A DNA stretch of 64,000 bases from Flavobacterium sp. KMS (GTDB taxonomy: Bacteria; Bacteroidota; Bacteroidia; Flavobacteriales; Flavobacteriaceae): contig NZ_JSYP01000012.1 in NCBI RefSeq assembly GCF_000813005.1, positions 1-64,000 on the forward strand, written 5' to 3'. A program made the translations under genes and the position numbers. This document shows, one piece after another, positions 34,834 to 44,225 of this stretch. The number at the start of each line of letters is the position of its first letter. Positions within the stretch are counted from its first letter, which is position 1. The notes beneath the pieces were generated by a model. It was not told where the DNA came from and did not search any database. It was given only the letters and a program-made list of their open reading frames with translations.

Positions 34834-35137
34834 AAAAAAAAAGAAAATTTATTACAAAAAGAAAATTATAATAGATTAGTGTGTATTAGAAGCCAAAGAC
34901 AATCTGTAAAAGCAAAGAATAGATAAGTAAAATAGCAGTCTCTTAGTCTTTTAAACATAAATTTAATGTTGAACTTATTGCTTTTAGATTGATAAACTTT
35001 TACTACTTCACATGATTTTTAGGTAGCTTAAATTCTGGCAAACGATTTAATTTTATTGTATTTGGAAATTCGATTAGTTATAATCAAAAAAGCGTCTTAT
35101 ATTTGCACTCGCAATCAGGAAATGAAAGCGACATACT

Positions 35138-35225
35138 GGAGAAATGGCAGAGCGGTCGAATGCGGCAGTCTTGAAAACTGTTGACTGTAACAGGTCCGGG
35201 GGTTCGAATCCCTCTTTCTCCGCCA
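35138..35225 (+). tRNA. tRNA-Ser (UGA anticodon), copy C
   Basis: Base-for-base the same tRNA as copy A, including the encoded CCA. The -7 box TATATTTG (35098-35105) is kept, but the position of the -33 box reads AGTT, so transcription may be weaker or rely on read-through. Confidence 0.95.
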
Positions 35226-35232
35226 GTATTTT

Positions 35233-35262
35233 AAAACCCGAAACGAAAGTTTCGGGTTTTTT
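35233..35262 (+). terminator. Terminator of tRNA-Ser copy C
   Basis: Same AAAACCCGAAAC / GTTTCGGGTTTTTT stem as after copy A, shifted by one extra T. Confidence 0.9.
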
Positions 35263-35473
35263 GCTTTTATGACTTTTCTTATTTCTACTCTTAGTCTTGT
35301 CAGACATGATTTATTTGATGCATTAGAAAGTAAATTACTAGGCTTGATTCCTGTTTGTTGGTATGGATCAGGCAGAAGTTGTAGCATCCATTGTTAGAAA
35401 TCTTGTAATGGTATTTTGACTTTTTTGTCCATCTTCTGCAACTATAAAAAATTATTCATAGTAACTATATTTA

Positions 35474-35506
35474 ATGGGTTGGAAAAGATAGTACTTTTCC
35501 AACCCA
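35474..35506. terminator. Hairpin downstream of the L-amino-acid oxidase gene
   Basis: TGGGTTGGAAAAG / CTTTTCCAACCCA, a 13-bp perfect stem with a 6-base loop, 140 bases past the oxidase stop. No T-run follows, so it may be an RNA-stabilising hairpin rather than a terminator. The remainder of the 35263-35645 gap shows nothing I recognise. Confidence 0.5.
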
Positions 35507-35645
35507 ATTAGAACTGGTGGTGTTTGGCAAACAGCTTGTTTTACATTACACGCAAGTGCTAGGTGTTGTATTACCTCTTTGATATTCTCATTTGTATGTG
35601 TAAAAAGTTTTTAGGCTTTCGTATATAGTTACAGTTTTTAGAGTG

Positions 35646-37631
35646 TTACTCTGGAGAAATAAATGGATAGTATTTTTCATCTATAATTGGTTCAATGCCA
35701 AAAAAATCATTAAGAACAGATTCGGCTGTACAAAAAGCACCTTCTACCCAAGCCTGATCATTTGAGTACGTTTCACCAACTATAAAAATATCGCAATCTG
35801 TTTTTGGAACAAGTTGTGATGGTTTTCTAATTTTTCTTTGCACATCACCTAAATTATAATGTGATTTATAGGCATGGTAACCCGCATTAAAAGGAGGGAG
35901 CGACCAATCCATATACTTAGTTTCTAAAGGTTCTGGTACTGCAGAATAATCTGTCTGTGGTCCAAAATGTAATGCCGCCAATTGTGAGCGAAGCATTTTT
36001 ACCATTACAGGTGTGGCCTTTCTCGGTCCTTCGAGTGGTTGGCAATCTCTGGATTCAGGAATTTTACGTGTTGCTTTTGGACCAAGTTCTAAAGCTTTCC
36101 AGAATGTTGAATATTGGATATCATCATAACTGGCAAGAATACCATACACTTTATCTCCTTTTTCATTTCTGGCATTATCACCAAAATAAACTACTTGTCG
36201 GATAGGCATATCTGTAATACTCGGCCCAATGGTATCTAATTCGGCTACAGTTAAAATTTGGCTTTCTTGTTTAAAAGTTAGGCGCTCTTGGATTGCATTT
36301 TCTACAGCAGCAATAAAACTGGCTTTATCGTTAAACGGAATACCTATAATAGCTGGATTATTTATTTTATTTAGATATTCAGCAGGGAAATTCTCTTTTT
36401 TTAATTTAGCTATTCCCTCCAGTGTCAGAAAGTAACTTGTTAGTTTGGCAGGATAAGTAGGACCTCCGTCTGTAGTTTTTCTCCACCACGGAGTCTTAAA
36501 AAACATACCTATTTTGTATGAAGGTTCCATGATTACAGATTCTAAATACAACTGAACTTTTTCGTGATTTAATACATCTAAACCTTCTGCATCGGAATAT
36601 CTAGTTGCTTCAGCTACTAATTCTATGGCAGCTCTTGGCATTGCAAGAAATGCAGCATCACATTTTTTACTTTCTGCAAGTTTATCAGGAGATTCACGTT
36701 TTGCTGTTGTAAAATGTATTCCTGACTTGGTATGTAAAATAGAACGCAATCGCGTATTTGGATAATAATTGAGAGTAATCCCTTTTTGTTTTGCTAGTTT
36801 TTCGACTTCTTCAAATAAGGAATCAAATAAGCTCGAATATCCTTTTATTAAAGTTTTGTATTCTGTTCCTGGAGTAAACTCGTCATTGACATTAAAGGAC
36901 TGTGCACTATTGCTGTTTACTACGTTTGAACTATAGCCATTACCATCAGATAAATAGCTGAATCCTTCTTGTCCGAGCATATCATAACCGAGATTCCAGT
37001 ACCCAATTTCTTTTAGCAAATCACCTTTTTTGAAGATAGAACTTTCAGGCATTTCAATATTAATTTTTCCATCTTCATAAAATTTGCACCACTCTCTTCG
37101 GGTAACTGGTCCAGAATCTTGAGTAATAGCTACAGATTGTATGACTGTAAATCCATCATCTGGTGGAGCATCTTCGCCGTAATTGTTTGCAGCATACGGA
37201 GCTGGCTGGTTAGAAGTAACATCTGATATATACATGTTTTTAGAACGCAAAGACATTAGTGGGTCTGCAGATTCATTAAAAGGAATTGAATCTTTTTTTA
37301 AATCCAGTTTTTCTATGGCTTTAGTTACTAAACGATGCCCCGGTCCCTTAGGGGTTCCGTCCCAATACAAATATCTCATACCACCCAATTCTAGGTACGA
37401 ATTATCTTTATTGTCTTTATAGTGCCATGTACAAACACGTGCACCTGGTTCTCTGGTTCCAGGATTTTTTTTAGAAAAATCGTATTTCCCCCAGTCATAG
37501 AGTTCTAATATATCTCCTTTGACAAGCAATTTTTCGTTTTTTTTGTTTTTGGAAGTTCCGTCAAGTAATCTCCAAGCGGTATAGAGTCCAGCTGCACCAG
37601 CTCCAAAAATTGAATATGTTTTTGTACTCAT
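35646..37631 (-). CDS. FAD-dependent L-amino-acid oxidase / amine oxidoreductase
   Basis: 661 residues, no signal peptide. N-terminal dinucleotide-binding motif SIFGAGAAGLYTAWRLL (GxGxxG), the amine-oxidase ELGGMRY motif near 97, and the C-terminal FAD motif FIVGETYSNDQAWVEGAFCTAE. This matches bacterial L-amino-acid oxidases/tryptophan 2-monooxygenase relatives. An oxidase would give 2-keto acid, ammonia and H2O2; a monooxygenase would give the amide. The upstream ThDP decarboxylase favours keto-acid production. It is the last gene of a three-gene operon, 46 bases after the decarboxylase. Amino-acid specificity cannot be read from sequence. Confidence 0.88.
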   Translation of the reverse strand: MSTKTYSIFGAGAAGLYTAWRLLDGTSKNKKNEKLLVKGDILELYDWGKYDFSKKNPGTREPGARVCTWHYKDNKDNSYLELGGMRYLYWDGTPKGPGHRLVTKAIEKLDLKKDSIPFNESADPLMSLRSKNMYISDVTSNQPAPYAANNYGEDAPPDDGFTVIQSVAITQDSGPVTRREWCKFYEDGKINIEMPESSIFKKGDLLKEIGYWNLGYDMLGQEGFSYLSDGNGYSSNVVNSNSAQSFNVNDEFTPGTEYKTLIKGYSSLFDSLFEEVEKLAKQKGITLNYYPNTRLRSILHTKSGIHFTTAKRESPDKLAESKKCDAAFLAMPRAAIELVAEATRYSDAEGLDVLNHEKVQLYLESVIMEPSYKIGMFFKTPWWRKTTDGGPTYPAKLTSYFLTLEGIAKLKKENFPAEYLNKINNPAIIGIPFNDKASFIAAVENAIQERLTFKQESQILTVAELDTIGPSITDMPIRQVVYFGDNARNEKGDKVYGILASYDDIQYSTFWKALELGPKATRKIPESRDCQPLEGPRKATPVMVKMLRSQLAALHFGPQTDYSAVPEPLETKYMDWSLPPFNAGYHAYKSHYNLGDVQRKIRKPSQLVPKTDCDIFIVGETYSNDQAWVEGAFCTAESVLNDFFGIEPIIDEKYYPFISPE

Positions 37632-37677
37632 GATTATATGTTTTTAAAATTTTTATTCGATTGTTTTGTGATTGCTT

Positions 37678-39396
37678 TTATTCATTACCCAATCTTGCCA
37701 TTTGCTGTGCCAGATCTTTTTGAGGAATTACAATTTCGACTAAGGTTGGGAGGTGGGTTTTCTTTTTGAGATTAAGTAGTACTTCGTTTAGCTCAGTAAC
37801 TGTTTCGGCTCGGTAGCTGTTTGCACCAAATGCTTTGGCTAGTGCCTGATAATCCCATTTTGGAAGAATATCAAACGCATCAAACTTATGAGATGGTCCT
37901 GCTTTAAATGCATCTATATTTACATATACTTGCTCTATGGCATATACTCCGTTGCTCATTACAAAGAGTATTGAGTTGATATTGTATTTTACAAGAGTCG
38001 AAAGTGATTGTGCTACCGTCATAAAACCACCATCGCCAGCTACAGTCCAGGCTTGTTTACCACTCCCAAGTTGCGCACCAGATGCAGCGCCGGTTTCAAA
38101 ACCAATACATTGCCAAGCAGCCGAAGAAATATATGCATTCTTAGATAATCCGTAGATATTAGTTGCCACATACATAGAGGTACTTACACCAAAAGTCATA
38201 ACAATATCGTCTAGCATTTTGTTCTTTTTTAAGAAAGATACCGTATGTTCAAAAAAACGGTTAAACGTTATTACTTCGGGTGTTTTATCATATTTAGGAT
38301 CTGAATTGGATATCCAGGGTTCTGGGAATTTTGGTTGAGCTGGCGCCACAGTTTTTAAAGGATATGTTGCGGCTTTTTTAAAACGTTCTATTAATGCTTC
38401 GATAAAGTCTTTTAGAGTTACATTATTATACGTAAAATAACCAACTCTCATTTCTTGAGTGGTTGCCTGAATCATATCCGAAAATTTATTTTCGACCAAC
38501 CATAAATAATCATCGGTAATGATAGTTCCCAGTGATAGAATACAATCAGAAGCTTCAACCAGTTTGATAACTTCGGGTATTGAAGCTTGATCAGAATATG
38601 TTCCTATAAATTTATCTCCTTTCTCATCCAGAACTGTTTTTCCTAGTGAAGTTGTAGTGTACAACATGCCACTTTCTTTAATAAGTTCTTCTAATTGATT
38701 TGATAAATCGTGTCGTAAGATTTCTACACCTGCAAGAATAAGAGGAGATTTTGCTTGACTAATTTGAGTCCAAGCTTGAGAAACGGCATTGTTAAGTGCT
38801 GCTACTTCACTTTTTATTATCAGTGGTGTTAGTTTTTTATTCGAAGGTTTGGGGCAAGGTTCGCCCCAAACTTCTTTAAAACATGCTATGTACACTGGTC
38901 GCTGGTGTGTAAGTGCTGCAATGATTAATTTATCGATTCTTTCGGGAGCATTTACAGAACTGCTCAGAGTCTCGGCTGCAACAGTTACTCTTTCGTAAAT
39001 TTCCTGATCGGCATTGAGATTACCTGTAGAATGATGATAAAGTACGTTGTACATACTGCCTATTTGCCGGGCATCTGCTCCGGGAGTAGCACTAATTACA
39101 ATAACTGGGCTACGCTCTACATAAGCTCCGGCAATAGCGTTTAATGCACTATAAGTACTTACTCCATATTGTAAGGAAACTGCGGCTAAACCTCGAGTAC
39201 GAGCATAAGCATCTGCTGCATAAGAAGCATCTAATTCATTTGAAGCTCCAATGGTTTTAATGCCTTCAAAGTCTTCTAAGGCCTGCGTAAAGTGTTTTAC
39301 ATAATCGCCTGGGATTTGGAAAACTTCGGTAACATTTAATTGCTTGAGACGCGTGAGCAGATAATCTGCCACTGTAAATTCTTTTGTAGGTTTCAT
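37678..39396 (-). CDS. Thiamine diphosphate 2-keto acid decarboxylase (indolepyruvate/phenylpyruvate/pyruvate decarboxylase-like)
   Basis: 572 residues, three-domain ThDP enzyme. Catalytic Glu54 in GASNELDASYAADAYAR; His121-His122 in VLYHHSTGN, the HH pair characteristic of pyruvate and indolepyruvate decarboxylases; cofactor motif VAGDGGFMTVAQS ... VMSNGVYAIEQ. It would decarboxylate a 2-keto acid to an aldehyde. Next to an amino-acid oxidase this suggests the route amino acid to keto acid to aldehyde (for tryptophan, indole-3-acetaldehyde). Acetolactate synthase is unlikely because of the HH motif. Lies 79 bases after the nitrobindin/LecA-like gene. Confidence 0.88.
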   Translation of the reverse strand: MKPTKEFTVADYLLTRLKQLNVTEVFQIPGDYVKHFTQALEDFEGIKTIGASNELDASYAADAYARTRGLAAVSLQYGVSTYSALNAIAGAYVERSPVIVISATPGADARQIGSMYNVLYHHSTGNLNADQEIYERVTVAAETLSSSVNAPERIDKLIIAALTHQRPVYIACFKEVWGEPCPKPSNKKLTPLIIKSEVAALNNAVSQAWTQISQAKSPLILAGVEILRHDLSNQLEELIKESGMLYTTTSLGKTVLDEKGDKFIGTYSDQASIPEVIKLVEASDCILSLGTIITDDYLWLVENKFSDMIQATTQEMRVGYFTYNNVTLKDFIEALIERFKKAATYPLKTVAPAQPKFPEPWISNSDPKYDKTPEVITFNRFFEHTVSFLKKNKMLDDIVMTFGVSTSMYVATNIYGLSKNAYISSAAWQCIGFETGAASGAQLGSGKQAWTVAGDGGFMTVAQSLSTLVKYNINSILFVMSNGVYAIEQVYVNIDAFKAGPSHKFDAFDILPKWDYQALAKAFGANSYRAETVTELNEVLLNLKKKTHLPTLVEIVIPQKDLAQQMARLGNE

Positions 39397-39475
39397 TTTT
39401 CTGATATTGTAGATTTGGAGACGTATTTATCTTAGGGTTATAAATACTTCATTTTAAAGTGTCTTTTTTAGTATT

Positions 39476-40846
39476 TTAAACTTTTATGCGTACTTGCAAA
39501 CTACCAATGTTATCGGCTAATCCAGCCCCACCTTTAGCATTTAAATCATCGTCAATGCATAAACTTAATAGTCCAGTTTGTCCTGCAGGAGTTGTAACAG
39601 GGCCGTTTCCTATCAAGAATGGAGGATTTGTACCAACTTGACCTATAAGCGATCCCATATTTACACCTTGAAGTGGATAGAAGGGAAGATCTATCTTATA
39701 GCCTGAGTATCCATTTGCGTCATATAAATTACCATTGTTTGTAGCAGGATCAGCAGTCCACAGGCCTGAATCGTAATTTATACTTATTGGTTTCCCCGGT
39801 TGTACAGTAATTCCTGTATTTTGCCATGGTAATTTTGCATCGACCTGTACATACGTTTCCACAAGCTGTAAAGTGTTAGCATCAATATGTGAAAACTGTT
39901 TTGGATAACCATTAATCTCAAACTGTAAAATAATATTTTGAATGTATTGTAATTGAACAGTTCCGTTACTCAACGTTTCAATATACCAGGTAGTATCCAT
40001 TGAAACTACTTTTCCAAAAGAAGCCTCAAAATGGATATTATTTATTCCGCCTCCCAATATTTCATTTGAGCTAACATTAATGCTAGAATAGCTAACAACT
40101 GTGATGCCTTTGTCGTTCAATGATTTTAATTGGTTCGTTAAATAGGTTGATGGGTCAATAATATTAGGATCTGTAAACGGTAATTGAGTTCTATTTGCGG
40201 TTGGGAAAGCCGGATTTCCTGTTCCGGTAACAACTGGACCTCCTACCATTAAAACGGAAACTCCATGAGGTACCGAAATTTGTTTGTTGTACTGAACTTT
40301 TGGATCTTGTGCAGGAATTGAAGGGTTTTGAACATTGCCAGGACCATAAGGGCCTTCCATTTGTTGTCGTATAAAATGATATAACCAAGTGCCATTTTCG
40401 GCATGAATTAAAGTGTTTTCAATTGGTTGACTTCCAGTTGGCTGGGCATTGTTTGCAATGTATACTCGTTGTTCATAAAACAACACTCCACTTGTTTGTG
40501 TAAAATTTCCCGCACGATTTGGTGCTCCACCTGCTATAGGCGTAAATGTAATTTCTTCAAAATAAGGGAAGTTTTTAGTAATGTAACCATTTGGAGCATC
40601 TGTCTGTGGCAAGGGCATAACATTATAGCCCGTTGCAGCCTCTCCGGTAGGACTGTTCCAAGTACCAATAAGATTATTTAAAAGCCCGAGATTAATAGGC
40701 CCCACAACTGGTGGCTGATTAGTTGTTGATACAAGTGGCGTTGTAATGTCTGGAATTAACGCTACTGTACTTGCTTGTTGAGCTTGTAGAGCATTTTGAG
40801 CTTGATAAGGGCATGTTTTTTGTTCTAAGTCGATTGAATTTTCCAT
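39476..40846 (-). CDS. Nitrobindin-like (heme-binding) / LecA-like fusion protein
   Basis: 456 residues, no signal peptide. Residues 55-330 show nitrobindin/THAP4-type landmarks in order: LNNLIGTWNSP (57-66), FPYFEEITFTPI (93-104), LFYEQRVY (122-129), IHAENGTWLYH (147-157) and a matching late strand IHFEASFGKVVSMDTTWY; this fold can hold heme. Residues about 340-456 look like a PA-IL/LecA-type sandwich: WQNTGITVQPGKPISI, SGLWTADP, DANGY, MGSLIGQVG..PFLIGNG, LCIDDD, DNIGSLQVRI. First gene of the operon with the decarboxylase and the L-amino-acid oxidase. Substrate, heme occupancy and sugar binding are unproven; domain calls rest on motif memory. Confidence 0.7.
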   Translation of the reverse strand: MENSIDLEQKTCPYQAQNALQAQQASTVALIPDITTPLVSTTNQPPVVGPINLGLLNNLIGTWNSPTGEAATGYNVMPLPQTDAPNGYITKNFPYFEEITFTPIAGGAPNRAGNFTQTSGVLFYEQRVYIANNAQPTGSQPIENTLIHAENGTWLYHFIRQQMEGPYGPGNVQNPSIPAQDPKVQYNKQISVPHGVSVLMVGGPVVTGTGNPAFPTANRTQLPFTDPNIIDPSTYLTNQLKSLNDKGITVVSYSSINVSSNEILGGGINNIHFEASFGKVVSMDTTWYIETLSNGTVQLQYIQNIILQFEINGYPKQFSHIDANTLQLVETYVQVDAKLPWQNTGITVQPGKPISINYDSGLWTADPATNNGNLYDANGYSGYKIDLPFYPLQGVNMGSLIGQVGTNPPFLIGNGPVTTPAGQTGLLSLCIDDDLNAKGGAGLADNIGSLQVRIKV

Positions 40847-41739
40847 TTTTTTTTATTTTTTTGTTCCTTACTCATATGGCTTTTCAGGTTACGCCTCGTT
40901 TATTAAAGTGGTTTCTGAATTCCACTTTTTATTTCTTATTGATATAGTATAACACGCATAATTTTATAGCTACGAGAAAACAGTGAGGCTGATACTTATG
41001 AAGTATTAATTAAAAAAAACATATTTTGAAAATAAATCCAGTTGGGGTTTATTTCATAATAAAGTTACTAGTACACAATAGTTTAAAAGAAAAAAATGGT
41101 ATGAATGCCGAATTTTTATCCATGGGAAACCGAAATAACAGCAGGAGATTACTTTTTAAATTTTAGAACATAAATTTTACTTAGTCTCCTCTAGAATTAT
41201 TTTTACCGTCTCTGCTTAAAATAGACGATTACGGGTTTTAAAACACTGTATTTGAGTTGTTTGTGGTGTGTTTGAAATTAGAAGAAATGCTACACATTAC
41301 AATAAGTATAATTACCTGTTTCTTTTTGAAATGTGTTTGTTGTGTATTAATTTATTATTAAAATCTTAAATGTACATTTAGGATATGTCCTCAATGAGAA
41401 GTAGAATAGTTTCGAAGTTTTTAAATAATAAAATGTAGTTTTGAGTTTAGCAGTGATTGGATAGGGGAGTTGATTCTTGTATCAGAAATTGCTAAATAAT
41501 TTTTTATCCTATGATGATTTACGAAGCTGAAAATGGTGCAATCCTCGTTTAAATTATATTTTGTAATCTTTATTTTTTCTGGGATTAAGAGTAAAGACTT
41601 TAGAGTCTTTCTCTATAAAAGCTAAACCCCGAAACGAAAGTTTCGGGGTTTAACTTTTATGATTTTTCTTGTTTTTATGACTAAGAGCAAAAAAGGATCA
41701 GGTGCAAAAGTTGAACTTTACGAAATGTATCATTCAATA
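40847..41739. other. 893-base gene-free region
   Basis: AT-rich DNA upstream of the fusion-protein operon. It holds a short hairpin AAAGTGG..CCACTTT (40909-40932) and, at the far end, the terminator of the glycoamylase-like gene. I see no credible ORF, tRNA or promoter pair. Confidence 0.5.
41623..41652 (-). terminator. Terminator of the glycoamylase-like gene
   Basis: TAAACCCCGAAAC / GTTTCGGGGTTTA, a strong stem; a second short hairpin AAAGACT / AGTCTTT lies at 41593-41610. The stem resembles the terminator behind both tRNA-Ser copies. Confidence 0.75.
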
Positions 41740-43239
41740 TTATTTTTTGAGTATTTTAAACTTTTTCGATTCGCCGTTTTTATTTACATCAATAACATAT
41801 AAACCACTACTTATGTTTAGCTGAATATCAAGATTTTTTAATTCTGAAAAAGTTTTATTGTAAACCGATTTCCCTGTTAAATCATTTATGTTTATTGAAA
41901 CATTCTCGTTCATTTCCTCTAATTCTAATTTAAAGGTATTTACAAACGGATTTGGATAAAGTTTTATGGTATTAGAATTGAAGCTTGATACGCTTAGAGA
42001 TGATGGTGTTGGTAAAGGGAAAAAAGCGTTATTGGTTGAGAAAAAACTAGTTCCCAAATATTCTGGTAAAGTAGCAATCCCGAATAGCATGGTAGAAAAA
42101 TCAACACCAATGATTTCATTAGGTATCCAGGCTGTATTGCTTACACTATGTCTCCATAAAATGGGGTCAGTTGAATTTGGTAAAAGATATTTGCCTTTAT
42201 TGTTATCCCATAATGCAATTAAATCATTTTTACTATTAGGGTTTACAGGAATAAATCCAGCAATAATATGAGGTGATGTAATCTGATCAGGATTATCATT
42301 TATTGCATCTGCATGATAGGAGGACGAAATTGCTGAGCCAGCACCGCATCCCCATTGATAGGTATTTCCTCCCTGATTATTCCACCATTCTAAATCGGCT
42401 TGTTGCGCATTTTTAAAAAACAGCATATAGTCGCTAGAAGTCGTAAAGTAATTACAAAGATAATAATTGAACTGATGTGTAAATGAAGGCATAAAACGTG
42501 TAGCATTATCCGATAAAACTGGAATAGAATTATAATTTACTTTTGGTAATTGAGTTGGAGAACTGTAATGATTATTCCACAATACATTCCCTGGTCCAGT
42601 AGGTGTTTGAGAGGCATTTTTGGCTAGCCAAGCGGCTATCATGTACTCATTATAAGGCCAGGCAGAACCTGATATGCCAGTTCCGTTTGCATTCATTGAT
42701 AAATAAATAGCTCCTCCTGAAGCATCAGAAATGGCAGCTTCAAAATCAATTGAATTCCACATTTCTAAGGAGTACTTTGTGATTTCATCATTTTTAAAAT
42801 ACTTCATTGCAAATAATGCTCCCGACATTAAAATATCGGTATCGATAGTACTGTATTCAGAACCCCAAGCTTGTTGCCCCGTATCTATATCCATAAAATG
42901 TCTGTAATACCCATTAGATGTTCTATCAGGTGTAAAACCCTGAGTATGTCCCGTTGCAGTTTTAAGCGTTGCCAAAGCCAAGTCCTGTCCGTTAGTAATC
43001 CAGCCCATCGCGTCGGCAATACATATTGCGACTAATCCCATGCCTGTATTAGCAGCTGATATTGGATGATAATCATTTCCGCTAAATAGTTTCGAATCTC
43101 TATACATTCCATTAGGAAGTCTCTGAAGTTCAAAAACTTTATAACTATTCCTAAAAAGGATGTCAATAGTTGGATTAGATTGAGAGTAGGTTGGAGTAAA
43201 ATAAATTGCTAGAACGAGAATTAGAGTAATTTTTTTCAT
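41740..43239 (-). CDS. Secreted glycoamylase-like protein with type IX secretion sorting domain
   Basis: 499 residues. Signal peptide (MKKITLILVLAIYFTPTYS). The (alpha/alpha)6 glycoamylase-like domain (about 30-400) carries RLPNGMYRDS, AANTGMGL, STIDTDILMSGALFAMKYF, WPYNEYMIAAWLAK and AWIPNEIIGVDFSTMLFG, typical of PF10091-type beta-glucan-active enzymes (GH144-like). The last 75 residues (LYPNPFVNTFKLELEE..GLYVIDVNKNGESKKFKILKK region) are a type A T9SS sorting tail, so the protein is exported to the surface or medium. Probable extracellular glucan degradation; the exact linkage is not predictable. Single-gene unit. Confidence 0.85.
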   Translation of the reverse strand: MKKITLILVLAIYFTPTYSQSNPTIDILFRNSYKVFELQRLPNGMYRDSKLFSGNDYHPISAANTGMGLVAICIADAMGWITNGQDLALATLKTATGHTQGFTPDRTSNGYYRHFMDIDTGQQAWGSEYSTIDTDILMSGALFAMKYFKNDEITKYSLEMWNSIDFEAAISDASGGAIYLSMNANGTGISGSAWPYNEYMIAAWLAKNASQTPTGPGNVLWNNHYSSPTQLPKVNYNSIPVLSDNATRFMPSFTHQFNYYLCNYFTTSSDYMLFFKNAQQADLEWWNNQGGNTYQWGCGAGSAISSSYHADAINDNPDQITSPHIIAGFIPVNPNSKNDLIALWDNNKGKYLLPNSTDPILWRHSVSNTAWIPNEIIGVDFSTMLFGIATLPEYLGTSFFSTNNAFFPLPTPSSLSVSSFNSNTIKLYPNPFVNTFKLELEEMNENVSININDLTGKSVYNKTFSELKNLDIQLNISSGLYVIDVNKNGESKKFKILKK

Positions 43240-43621
43240 AGTAATTAAGTTCTGTTGAATTATTATTTTCTAGATGTGGGGATATGTATAAATAATAAAA
43301 ATGGTTATTTATTAGGAAAAAAAATCAAATTAATATTGTGTTTTATGTTGTATTTAATTGTTTATCAGTGCGTATTAGTAAAATTAGTTTTTTTGTAGTT
43401 AATTTCAGTGAAAAAGATAAAAATGTTATAGGTGGGTTTGTGTTTTGAGTTAGGGGTTGTTTTTTGCCTGTTTTTTCTTTAGCGTTAGAGAAGAAGGGGT
43501 AGGTGGAAATTTTAATCGGTGTTAATAATGAACAGTTATAAGGAGAGGTAATATATGAGCGGTTAAAATGTATTGGTTTTGATTATTTATATATTTGATT
43601 ATCCTAAAAAAAGATAATAAT
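43240..43621. other. AT-rich divergent gap
   Basis: Promoter region for the glycoamylase-like gene (left) and a small gene (right). A -7-type box TATATTTG sits at 43590-43597, 24 bases before the ATG at 43622. Nothing else recognised. Confidence 0.5.
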
Positions 43622-43870
43622 ATGGAAGATATTTATTTTAAAGATTACGAAATAGAAATTGCAAGTGATGTTAATGAACGTGACGGAATTGGTATTATGA
43701 TATATAAAGATGAAAAGATGTTGATTGAAATTTTTAGAGATGATACGCAGAAAAGTTATACAGTTTCATTTTATAAAAAGGATTTGCCGCTAGAATTTGT
43801 AGAAAAGACAATAGAATTATTCAAAAAAGTAATTCCTCAAGAGTTTATAGATTATGATGAATTAGATTAA
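43622..43870 (+). CDS. Small hypothetical protein
   Basis: 82 residues from the ATG at 43622 (MEDIYFKDYEIEIASDVNER). A longer TTG-started reading overlaps the probable -7 promoter box TATATTTG, so I reject it. The protein is acidic with mixed strands and one C-terminal helix (LPLEFVEKTIELFKKVIPQEF). No recognised domain; composition and size resemble immunity-type proteins but this is only an impression. Both sides are gene-free for about 350 bases. Confidence 0.65.
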   Translation: MEDIYFKDYEIEIASDVNERDGIGIMIYKDEKMLIEIFRDDTQKSYTVSFYKKDLPLEFVEKTIELFKKVIPQEFIDYDELD

Positions 43871-44225
43871 CCCTGTTCTTATATGTACTTTATAATTTTA
43901 GACTATAGTTGTTGCAAAAATATTTTACTCTATTTAATTAATTTTATATAATAATCTGTATCGCTTTTTTAGGCCGAGACAAAATATTTTGTAGTTAAAT
44001 GTAGTTGTAGTTATTTCTACTTCACTGAGATAAAAACACACACATATATAGATTTAAAAATAGTGTAATTTCCTTAAAAACAATTAATTATGGTTAATTT
44101 TGTGTATTTAAAGAATTGCTCATACATATCTAATTATTTCGGATGGTTTTGTGTGATAAGAAGTTGCCAATAAAAAAATTGTAGGTTGTTTTTAAAAATA
44201 TTCATTAATATTAAATCGATATATT
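43871..44225. other. 355-base AT-rich gap
   Basis: No ORF, hairpin or repeat that I can support. It must contain the promoter of the methyltransferase gene. Confidence 0.5.

Larger units (their letters stand above)
35087..35280 (+). repeat. Direct repeat containing tRNA-Ser, copy C
   Basis: Identical to 31877-32021 for 145 bases, then similar through the terminator. The identity begins between the -33 and -7 promoter elements, so the -33 TTTG of copy A is not included. Confidence 0.9.

Noticed and set aside
31877..35280. Complete prophage or integrative element
   Set aside because: No integrase, structural or conjugation gene lies between the tRNA copies; only the two defence genes are there.
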